64,000 nt of DNA, taken from NCBI GenBank assembly GCA_948466335.1, contig CAOKAE010000001.1, positions 98,664 to 162,663 of the forward strand, read 5' to 3'. Source of the stretch: an uncultured Coriobacteriia bacterium. Its GTDB lineage: Bacteria > Actinomycetota > Coriobacteriia > Coriobacteriales > QAMH01. A program made the position numbers and the translations under genes. Numbering within the stretch: position 1 is the stretch's first letter; the number at the start of each line of letters is the position of its first letter. A model generated the notes under the pieces. That model saw nothing but the letters and a program-made list of their open reading frames with translations, was not told the origin of the DNA and did no database searches. This document shows positions 16,541-23,384 of this stretch, piece by piece.

Positions 16541-16823
16541 GAACGCTGCGCTTCTGTTCCACCGCCGCGAGCAGTTCCTCGCGCGAGGAATAATAGCGGC
16601 CCTCTTCAAAATCGCGCCGTGACTCATCGAGGGCTTCCCTCATGCGCTGCTCGTAGAGCGCCTGCTCAACTGCCTCTTCGATTTGACGTTGGAGGACGTC
16701 CTGTGACATGAAGGCGTACTTGCCGCGCCCGTTCTCGGTAATGTAGACGACCTCGTTGTCCGCAATTGCCTTGATTTCACGTTGCTGATTCTTCAAGGCC
16801 GTAGAAGGGTATATCGCCGGCAT
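16533..16823 (-). CDS. Phd/YefM-like antitoxin
   Basis: The 96-residue product has a Phd/YefM-type N-terminus (PSTALKNQQREIKAIADNEVVYITENGRGKYAFMS) expected to form the DNA-binding dimer, and a helical acidic C-terminus to wrap the toxin. Start follows TAGGAG. It precedes and overlaps the toxin gene. A 12-bp palindrome lies in its promoter region, consistent with autoregulation. Confidence 0.75.
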   Translation of the reverse strand: MPAIYPSTALKNQQREIKAIADNEVVYITENGRGKYAFMSQDVLQRQIEEAVEQALYEQRMREALDESRRDFEEGRYYSSREELLAAVEQKRSVHA

Positions 16824-16853
16824 GGTCGCTCCTAATGAAGGTACTAATAAAGA

Positions 16854-16865
16854 CCGTAATTACGG
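16854..16865. promoter_or_regulatory. Candidate toxin-antitoxin operator
   Basis: CCGTAATTACGG is a perfect palindrome 30 nt upstream of the antitoxin start, flanked by TAATAAAG and CTTATTA, which extend it imperfectly. Confidence 0.45.
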
Positions 16866-16925
16866 ACTTATTATAGTCCATTTCACCGTTCCGTGCGATG
16901 AGGCGCGAGGCAAACGCTAACGCCC

Positions 16926-17171
16926 CTACTCCTCCTCGGCCAGGCGCAGCACCATCTCGTAAATCCCCTGGGCGCTGTTGAAGTTGGCCGGGACGACTTC
17001 CTTGGCGGGCACGGCGATGTCAAATTCGTCATCGATGGCGTTGATGATCGCAAGGATGTCGAAGGAATCGAGGAAGCGCTCGTCCACCAACGCGGTGCAG
17101 TTCTCGTAGTCGACGTTTTCCTCAACGTCCTTGAGCAGGTCGATGATGGCCTCGAGCGTGATGTCGTCCAT
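16926..17171 (-). CDS. Acyl/aminoacyl carrier protein
   Basis: An 81-residue acidic carrier protein. The phosphopantetheine site is Ser36 in FLDSFDILAI, and the four-helix pattern (ending IYEMVLRLAEEE) resembles DltC and stand-alone PCPs. It is the last gene of a minus-strand cluster after the PLP decarboxylase and the DltA-like adenylating enzyme, so it most likely carries the activated amino acid as a thioester. No dltB or dltD is nearby, which argues against D-alanylation of teichoic acid. Start follows GAGGAA. Confidence 0.82.
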   Translation of the reverse strand: MDDITLEAIIDLLKDVEENVDYENCTALVDERFLDSFDILAIINAIDDEFDIAVPAKEVVPANFNSAQGIYEMVLRLAEEE

Positions 17172-17212
17172 GGTGCTTCCTCTCGCCAGTTCTTATACCG
17201 GTACCAGTTGTA

Positions 17213-17247
17213 AATGAGACAATTTGGTCAGACAAACTTGTCTCATT
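17213..17247. repeat. TGAGAC palindrome family, single unit
   Basis: A full 35-bp unit preceded by the family linker GGTACCAGTTG (17200-17210). It lies inside the gap between decarboxylase and carrier protein genes and supplies the TGA stop of the decarboxylase. Confidence 0.87.
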
Positions 17248-18427
17248 TTCGTGGTGTGTTGAGCGTGCTCGTCTCGATGAAGTCGCGGGCAAGCTCGCTG
17301 CCGCCATCATAGCGCAAGACCACGCGTGGCATCGTGCGGCTCAGGAACAGGTGCACGCCTTCGGTCACGGAATACGCGCCGGCGTTGGCAAACGCGAGCA
17401 CGTCATCGAGCTGCAAGCTGTCGAGCTCGACCTCGCGCACGAGCACGTCGTTGACGGTGCAGAGGCTGCCGCAAAGCGTCCAGGCACGCGCGTCTTGCTC
17501 GCGCATCTGGTCGGCAAGCGCCGAGAGATTGACAAGCGCAGGCACCTTGAGGCCCATGATCTGCCCCGCATAGGTGAGGTGGTTGATGCCACCGTCGAGG
17601 ATGCAGTAGCTCGTGCCCTCGTTCTCCTTGAGGTCGGCGACGCGGGTGAGGTAGGTGCCGCAGGACGCGGCAAAGAAGCGGCCCATCTCGACCGTGAGCT
17701 CCACCTCCTTCGCAAGCTCGCGAAGGTGCGGAGCCAACTCGCGGGCCGGGGCGAGGTCGTCCGTGAAGTCGTCGTCGGCGAAGTACGGCACGGCCAAGCC
17801 GGGACCGTACTCGAGACGCTGCACCTCGAAGCCATGCTCGAGCTCGATGTCGGCAATGAGGGCGCGGAGCTTCTCGAGCTCGCGTGCCTGATGCTTGAGC
17901 TTCTTGCGCTGCGTGCCCACGAAATAGTGCAGGCCTACGATGTCGAGGTGCGGGTACTTCGTGCGGCGGTCGATGATGGCGAGGAGATCATCTTTCGACA
18001 TGCCAAACTGGCTGCCGGCGTTCAGGCGTAGCAGCACCTCGACCTTCGTGTTCGCCCGTGCGGCGCACTGCTCGATAATCTCGACGTGGCGCACGCTCTC
18101 GGCTGTGAGCACGCCAACGCGATAGGCAATGGCACGGCTCACGTCCTCGACCTGCTTGTTCACGCCCGAATACACGATCTGGTGCGCGGAGATGCCCACG
18201 TCCTCGCAGATGGCGAGCTCGCCGGGGCTGCACACCTCAAGGCGAGTGCCGTGGTCGGCCGCTGCGGCCGCGAGAAAGGGGTTGGCCTTCATCGCGAAGC
18301 ACAGGCGCACGTCCTCGCCGAAGATGTCGGCAATCTTGTCGAGACGCCGCCAGAACGCCTCCACATCGAGGACGAAGGCGGGAGTGCCATACTCCTTGGC
18401 TATTTCGAGCAGCTCACCCTGATTCAT
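17243..18427 (-). CDS. Fold-type III PLP-dependent decarboxylase (BtrK/VinO-like)
   Basis: A 394-residue enzyme of the diaminopimelate/ornithine decarboxylase fold. The PLP lysine is K47 in CFAMKANP. The barrel shows LEVCSPGELAIC, HYFVGTQ and EMGRFFAASCG. The second-domain catalytic Cys is in CGSLCTVNDVL, and GAYSVTEGVHLFLSRTMP follows. This C-terminal pattern (GAY...LFLS) is closer to BtrK/VinO-type decarboxylases, which act on carrier-bound amino acids, than to LysA. Flanking adenylating enzyme and carrier genes support a carrier-bound substrate. Start at 18427 follows GGAGGT, which lies within a repeat-linked GGTACC stretch. Substrate unknown. Confidence 0.8.
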   Translation of the reverse strand: MNQGELLEIAKEYGTPAFVLDVEAFWRRLDKIADIFGEDVRLCFAMKANPFLAAAAADHGTRLEVCSPGELAICEDVGISAHQIVYSGVNKQVEDVSRAIAYRVGVLTAESVRHVEIIEQCAARANTKVEVLLRLNAGSQFGMSKDDLLAIIDRRTKYPHLDIVGLHYFVGTQRKKLKHQARELEKLRALIADIELEHGFEVQRLEYGPGLAVPYFADDDFTDDLAPARELAPHLRELAKEVELTVEMGRFFAASCGTYLTRVADLKENEGTSYCILDGGINHLTYAGQIMGLKVPALVNLSALADQMREQDARAWTLCGSLCTVNDVLVREVELDSLQLDDVLAFANAGAYSVTEGVHLFLSRTMPRVVLRYDGGSELARDFIETSTLNTPRK

Positions 18428-18443
18428 GCTGGTACCTCCACAA

Positions 18444-18478
18444 AATGAGACAAATGTGTCTGACCAGATTGTCTCATT
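18444..18478. repeat. TGAGAC palindrome family, single unit
   Basis: A full 35-bp unit in the adenylating enzyme-decarboxylase gap. It directly abuts the TAG stop of the adenylating enzyme gene and is followed by GGAGGTACCAGC carrying the decarboxylase ribosome binding site. Confidence 0.87.
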
Positions 18479-19978
18479 CTACATGTCGAGGAGGGCCTGG
18501 CGGTCGATCTTGCCGTTCTTGTTGAGCGGCATGGCGTCGAGCTTGCGAATCTTGTTGGGGACCATGTACTGCGGCAGAATCTCCTTGAGCGCGTCGGCCA
18601 GCGCGTCCTTCTCGCAGGGGCCCACGTAGAACAGGAGGATGCGCTTCTTGCGCGCGTCGTAGACCGTGCAGGCGCGCTTCACGCCGTCGACGCCATGAGC
18701 CGCCGCGTCGACCTCGCCGAGCTCGATGCGTTGCCCCAGGTGCTTGATCTGGTGGTCCTTGCGCCCACGATACACGAGACGTCCCGCCTCGTCGAACGTG
18801 GCCATGTCACCCGTGCGATACATCGTCTCGGGAAACGCCGTCGTGAGCGGGTTTTGCACGAAGGACTCGGCAGTCTTCTCGGCGTCGTTGTAGTAGCCGA
18901 GGGCCAGACAGGTGCCGACCACACAGATTTCACCCTCGTCACCGGGCATGTCGACGAGCTGGTCGTCTTCGTCGAGCAGGAAGACGCGCTCGTTCGGGAA
19001 GGGACGGCCCATGGGTATGGTCTCGTCCTTGTCGTAATCGCGCACGATGATGTGATAGGTGCAGTTGCACGTGACCTCGGTGGGACCATACACGTTGACG
19101 AACATGGCATCGGGCAGGGCCGCGCGCCAGACGGCGAGCTGCTTGGGCGGCATGACCTCGCCGCTGAAGATGACCGCGCGAATGGTCGTGGGCACGCGAT
19201 AGTCGAAGCCGCCCATCATCGAGACGAAGCACATGGCGCTCACGGCCCAGGTGCAGACCGTGACCTCGCGCTCCACGAGGAAGTCCATGAGGTTCACGGG
19301 GACGCTGAAGTACTCGCGCGGAATCATCTGCACGGTCGCGCCGGTGGCAAGACCGCCGTAGATATCCTTGACCGACACGTCGAAGTCGAACGGAGCCTGG
19401 TTGGCGAGCACGTCCTCTTTCGTGATGTCGAAGATCGAAACGAACGAGCCGATGAAGTCGATGACGGAGCGATGGCTCACGGCAACGCCCTTGGGGACGC
19501 CCGTGGAGCCCGAGGTGAAGTTGATGTATAGCGGGTCTGTGTCGAGCGCGGCGGCGCGGCGGCGAGCAAGCAGGCCGCTATCAGAACGCGTATCGACGAT
19601 ATCCTCGAGGCATATAACCAGATAGCCGTCGAAGGCCTCCCATGCGGCGTCGAAGTTCTTGGCGTCGGCTATCACGAGCGGAGCGGCGAGCTTGTCGACG
19701 ATGGCGCGGGCGCGCGACGCGGGCTGGCGCACGTCGATGATCGAATAGCAGCAGCGTGCGTAGACGGCGCCGAACATGGCCGTGAGGGCGAGGGTGCTCT
19801 TCTCCATGTAGCAGGCGATGGGGCTGCGCTCGTCGACGATGCCGGCGAGGTAGGAACCGACGGAGTGGGCGCGGCGCATGAGGTCGAGAAACCCAATTTC
19901 GCCGTTCTCGTCCGCGAACGCGACCTTATCCGGCAACTCCCGCGCCCGCGCTTCGAGCCACTCGAGTACGTTAGTCAT
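18479..19978 (-). CDS. DltA-like amino acid adenylating enzyme (stand-alone A domain)
   Basis: A 499-residue ANL-superfamily ligase that should activate an amino acid with ATP and load it on the carrier protein. Core motifs are all present: A3 INFTSGSTGVPKGVAVSH, A4 region NQAPFDFDVSVKDIYGGLATG, A5 NVYGPTEVTCN, A7 YRTGDMATF, A8 GRKDHQIKHLGQRIELGEVD and A10 with the catalytic Lys in PLNKNGKIDRQAL. Overall it resembles D-alanine:carrier protein ligase DltA, but there are no dltB/dltD genes, and a PLP decarboxylase follows. The start at 19978 has no strong ribosome binding site. Amino acid specificity cannot be read reliably. Confidence 0.85.
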   Translation of the reverse strand: MTNVLEWLEARARELPDKVAFADENGEIGFLDLMRRAHSVGSYLAGIVDERSPIACYMEKSTLALTAMFGAVYARCCYSIIDVRQPASRARAIVDKLAAPLVIADAKNFDAAWEAFDGYLVICLEDIVDTRSDSGLLARRRAAALDTDPLYINFTSGSTGVPKGVAVSHRSVIDFIGSFVSIFDITKEDVLANQAPFDFDVSVKDIYGGLATGATVQMIPREYFSVPVNLMDFLVEREVTVCTWAVSAMCFVSMMGGFDYRVPTTIRAVIFSGEVMPPKQLAVWRAALPDAMFVNVYGPTEVTCNCTYHIIVRDYDKDETIPMGRPFPNERVFLLDEDDQLVDMPGDEGEICVVGTCLALGYYNDAEKTAESFVQNPLTTAFPETMYRTGDMATFDEAGRLVYRGRKDHQIKHLGQRIELGEVDAAAHGVDGVKRACTVYDARKKRILLFYVGPCEKDALADALKEILPQYMVPNKIRKLDAMPLNKNGKIDRQALLDM

Positions 19979-20035
19979 GAGAGACGCTTTCTCGTCAGAC
20001 GGGTTTTTGCCTCATTTGCTGACAGGTGTCTCATT
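19977..20035. repeat. Degenerate TGAGAC palindrome region
   Basis: CATGAGAGAC at one end and GTCTCATT at the other, with CGTCAGACGG and CTCATTTGCTGACAGG between, look like decayed family units. They fill the nhaC-adenylating enzyme gap and supply the TGA stop of the antiporter gene. Confidence 0.5.
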
Positions 20036-21593
20036 GCTTCTGCACGACCCTCTTGCCGACGGTCTTGCGCAGGATGATGAGCGCCAGGACCACGAGAACG
20101 ATGCCGATGGCGAGGGAAATCAGCCAGTTCTGCACGAAACCGGCGACGATGAAGCAGATGAACGAGATCACCGCGACCGTGAGCACGTAGGGCAGCTGGG
20201 TCGAGACGTGCACAATGTGGTTCACGTTCGCACCGGCCGAGGCCATGATCGTCGTATCCGAGATAGGCGAGCAATGGTCGCCGCAGACGGCGCCGGCCAG
20301 GCAAGCCGAGATGCCAATGGTGAGCAGTTCGGGCTGACCGGCGAAGATGGGCAGCACGATGGGGATGAGGATGCCAAAGGTGCCCCAGCTCGTGCCCGTG
20401 GCAAACGCGAGGCCCAGGGCGACGAGGAAGATGATCGCGGGGAGCATGCTATACAGGCCGGCAGCCGCACCCTCCATGAGGCCGGCGACGAAGACATCGG
20501 CGCCGAGCGCGCTCGTCGCGAGCTTGAGGGTGAGCGCGAAGGTGAGGATGAGCATGGCCGGCACCATGGCCTTGAAGCCGTCGACGATGCAGACCGCGGC
20601 GTCACCGAAGCTCACGACGCGGCGGCACAGCAGGTAGATGAAGGTGATGACCAGGGCGATGATCGAGCCCCAGGGCAAGCCCACCGAGGCGCTCGTGTTA
20701 CCGAAGGCCAGGGCCAAGTCGCCGAAGCCCTCGGCTTCCGGATCCCAGAAGCCGCCGACGTACATCATGCCGATGACGCAGCAGACGATGAGGATGATGA
20801 CGGGAACGAGCATGTCGACGAGGCGGGCGCGGGGATTGTCGAGCTTCTCCTCGTCACCCAGGGAACCGAGCACGCCGTCACGATAGGCCTCGATTTCGGC
20901 GCGGGCCATGGGGCCGTAATCGAAGCCCATGACGACGATGGCGATGATGAACACGATGGTGAGCAGCGAGTAGAAGTTGTAGGGGATTGCCTGGATGAAG
21001 AGCTGGATGCCCGTGATGCCCGAGTCCAGGTCGCTGGCCGTGGCCGAGACGGCCGCCGCCCAGGACGAGATGGGGGCAATCATGCAGATGGGCGCCGCCG
21101 TCGCGTCGATGATGTAGGACAGCTTGGCGCGCGAGATCTTCTGCTCGTCGGTCACGGGACGCATGACCGCGCCCACGGTGAGGCAGTTGAAGTAGTCGTC
21201 GATGAAGATGAGCACACCGAGCGCGAAGGTCGCGAGCTGCGCCCCCACGCGGGTCTTGATGTGCTTGGCTGCCCAGGCGCCAAAGGCGGCCGAGGCGCCG
21301 GACTTGTTGATAAGGGCGACCATGATGCCGAGCATCACGAGGAATATGAAGATGCCGGCATTAGCCGAGTCGCTGATGGCGTTGATGAACCCGACGGGCA
21401 TGGCGTCCTCGCCGGTCCCGACCTCGCCGGAGATGATGAAGTTGACGGTGTTAATAGGGTCGAAGCCCGCGAGCAGCAACGCGCCCACGACGATGCCGAC
21501 GAACAGCGACGTGTAGGTTTCCTTGGTGATGAGCGCCAGGACGATGGCGACGATGGGCGGCACGAGCGCCCAGAAGGTTCCGACAAACTCCAT
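20031..21593 (-). CDS. NhaC-family Na+/H+ antiporter-like transporter
   Basis: A 520-residue integral membrane protein with 11-13 predicted helices. Typical NhaC features are TKETYTSLFVGIVVGALL, FIDDYFNCLTVG, TGTSWGTFGILIPI and CGDHCSPISDTTIMASAG. Members exchange Na+ for H+, and some exchange amino acids or organic acids. It is the first gene of the minus-strand cluster with the adenylating enzyme, decarboxylase and carrier protein, so uptake or export of the pathway's substrate or product is possible. The start at 21593 follows GGGGAG; the upstream extension to 21731 is not credible. Confidence 0.82.
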   Translation of the reverse strand: MEFVGTFWALVPPIVAIVLALITKETYTSLFVGIVVGALLLAGFDPINTVNFIISGEVGTGEDAMPVGFINAISDSANAGIFIFLVMLGIMVALINKSGASAAFGAWAAKHIKTRVGAQLATFALGVLIFIDDYFNCLTVGAVMRPVTDEQKISRAKLSYIIDATAAPICMIAPISSWAAAVSATASDLDSGITGIQLFIQAIPYNFYSLLTIVFIIAIVVMGFDYGPMARAEIEAYRDGVLGSLGDEEKLDNPRARLVDMLVPVIILIVCCVIGMMYVGGFWDPEAEGFGDLALAFGNTSASVGLPWGSIIALVITFIYLLCRRVVSFGDAAVCIVDGFKAMVPAMLILTFALTLKLATSALGADVFVAGLMEGAAAGLYSMLPAIIFLVALGLAFATGTSWGTFGILIPIVLPIFAGQPELLTIGISACLAGAVCGDHCSPISDTTIMASAGANVNHIVHVSTQLPYVLTVAVISFICFIVAGFVQNWLISLAIGIVLVVLALIILRKTVGKRVVQKQ

Positions 21594-21653
21594 GATCTCC
21601 CCAATGCATGTCAGCGTGACAATCGCGCATATTATAGGCATCTTTGCGAGACG

Positions 21654-21712
21654 GTGGGGACGGACCCTCAAAGTTGCAGGTGAGAAGAAGGGGACAGACC
21701 CTTGTGCGGCAA
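21654..21712. repeat. GGGACGGACCC/GGGGACAGACCC dispersed motifs
   Basis: Two related motifs, GGGGACGGACCCT and GGGGACAGACCCTTG, lie 27 nt apart in the divergent nhaC-HerA gap. Relatives occur at 33666-33728, about 61988-62002 and 62152-62215. Confidence 0.45.
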
Positions 21713-21770
21713 GCGGTGGTAGAATGAGCATGTATTATTCTTTGCTACGAATCGTTTTCGAGGAGATGCC

Positions 21771-23288
21771 ATGTTTGAACAGGATCACATCTGGGTTGGA
21801 CAGGGCGAGACTCCCTGTAACCTGCTACTCAACCAGGCAAATCGCCATGGTCTCATCGCCGGCGCATCCGGCACGGGCAAGACCGTCACCCTCAAGGTGC
21901 TCGCCGAGGGCTTCTCGAAGGCCGGTGTGCCCGTCTTCATGGCCGACGTGAAGGGCGACGTGACCGGCATCGCGCAGGCGGGTGACGATACCGAGAACAT
22001 CGCCAAGCGCGTCGAGAAGTTTGGCATCGAGGGCTGGTCTCTCGAAGGTTGCCCCACGCGCTTGTGGGACATGCTCGGCTACCAGGGCATTCCCGTGCGC
22101 ATCACCGTGTCCGACATGGGCCCCATCATGCTCTCGCGCCTGCTCGAACTCACCGAGGTGCAGGAGGGCGTGCTCAACATCGTCTTTCGCGTCGCCGATG
22201 ACCAGCAGATGCTGCTCATCGACCTCAAGGACCTGCGCGCGATGCTCAATTACGTCTCGGAGCACTCCAAGGAAATCGAGACGACCTACGGCAAGGTCTC
22301 GTCGCAGTCGGTCGGCGCGATTCTACGCGCCCTCATCGCCATCGAGGACCAGGGCGGCGACATCTTCTTCGGCGAGCCCAACCTCGACCTTGACGACTGG
22401 TTTGCCGTCGACGACAAGGGCCAGGGCTACGTCAATGTGCTCAACGCCGCCCGCCTCATCAACAGCCCGCAAATCTACGCGATGTTCCTGCTGTGGATGA
22501 TGAGCGAGCTGTTCGAGACGCTGCCCGAGGTGGGCGATGCCGACAAACCGAAGTTCATCTTCTTCTTCGACGAGGCGCACCTGCTGTTCAACGGCATGCC
22601 GAAGGAACTGCTCGACAAGATCGTGCAGGTCGTGAAGCTCATCCGCTCCAAGGGGGTGGGCGTCTACTTCATCACGCAATCGCCATCCGACATCCCCGAC
22701 GAGGTGCTTGCGCAGCTCTCGAACCGCATCCAACACGGCTTGCGCGCCTACACACCGGCCGAGCAGAAGGCCGTGAAGGCCGCGGCGCAGTCGTTCCGCG
22801 AGAACCCCGCGTTCGACGCGAAGGAAAAGATTCTCGAACTTGGCACGGGCGAGGCGCTCGTCTCGTTCCTCGATGCCGACGGCAAGCCGTGCGTCGTCGA
22901 GTACGCGAAGATACTGCCGCCGCAGTGTCGCATGGCCGCAGCAGACCCCGAGGTCGTCGAGCAGATGCTTGCCGCGCAGGTATCGCTCATGGACAAGTAC
23001 GGCGATGCCATCGACCGCGAGTCGGCCTACGAGATTATCAACCAGCAGGCCTCCGCACTCAGCGAGGAGGCCAAACAGGCTGCCGAGCAGGCGCAGGCCG
23101 ACATCGAGGCAGCCGAGGCCGAGAAGCAGAAGGCCAAGGAAGCCGCCAAGGCCGCAGCCGCCGAGGAGAAGCGCGCGCAGAAGGCGCAGCAGGAGGCGGT
23201 GAAGCAGGTGGGCAGCGTGCTCGGACAGATTGGCCGCGAGGCATCACGTCAGATCATCCGCGGCATCTTCGGCGCCCTGAAGAAGTAA
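21771..23288 (+). CDS. HerA/YjgR-like (DUF853) ATPase
   Basis: A 505-residue P-loop ATPase of the HerA/FtsK superfamily, DUF853 (YjgR) type. Walker A is GASGTGKTVTL (about 31-41), Walker B FIFFFDEAHLLF (about 262-273), and the TQSPSDIPDEVLAQLSNRIQHGLRAYTP arginine-finger region follows. The C-terminal ~80 residues are an Ala/Glu/Lys-rich coiled coil ending in a short basic tail. HerA relatives translocate DNA, but the role of YjgR-type proteins is not established. No nuclease partner such as NurA is adjacent. Start follows GAGGAG. Confidence 0.85.
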   Translation: MFEQDHIWVGQGETPCNLLLNQANRHGLIAGASGTGKTVTLKVLAEGFSKAGVPVFMADVKGDVTGIAQAGDDTENIAKRVEKFGIEGWSLEGCPTRLWDMLGYQGIPVRITVSDMGPIMLSRLLELTEVQEGVLNIVFRVADDQQMLLIDLKDLRAMLNYVSEHSKEIETTYGKVSSQSVGAILRALIAIEDQGGDIFFGEPNLDLDDWFAVDDKGQGYVNVLNAARLINSPQIYAMFLLWMMSELFETLPEVGDADKPKFIFFFDEAHLLFNGMPKELLDKIVQVVKLIRSKGVGVYFITQSPSDIPDEVLAQLSNRIQHGLRAYTPAEQKAVKAAAQSFRENPAFDAKEKILELGTGEALVSFLDADGKPCVVEYAKILPPQCRMAAADPEVVEQMLAAQVSLMDKYGDAIDRESAYEIINQQASALSEEAKQAAEQAQADIEAAEAEKQKAKEAAKAAAAEEKRAQKAQQEAVKQVGSVLGQIGREASRQIIRGIFGALKK

Positions 23289-23331
23289 CGGGGATGGCCC
23301 TCTGAGGCCGTTGTTCCAACCACGTAGCAAA

Positions 23332-23356
23332 GGGGCGGCCTCGTTGGCCGCCCCTC
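23332..23356. terminator. Bidirectional terminator-like hairpin
   Basis: Perfect 10-bp arms AGGGGCGGCC and GGCCGCCCCT with a 5-nt loop lie between the convergent HerA-like and surface protein genes. Confidence 0.65.
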
Positions 23357-23384
23357 GTCATCTCATCATCGTCGTCCGTCCGCC

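Noticed and set aside
16926..21593. Teichoic acid D-alanylation (dlt) operon
   Set aside because: DltA-like and DltC-like genes are present, but dltB and dltD are absent and a PLP decarboxylase and antiporter take their place.
19878..21683. A 601-codon plus-strand frame across the NhaC gene
   Set aside because: The minus strand encodes a clear NhaC antiporter; the plus frame has antisense-like composition and no family motif.
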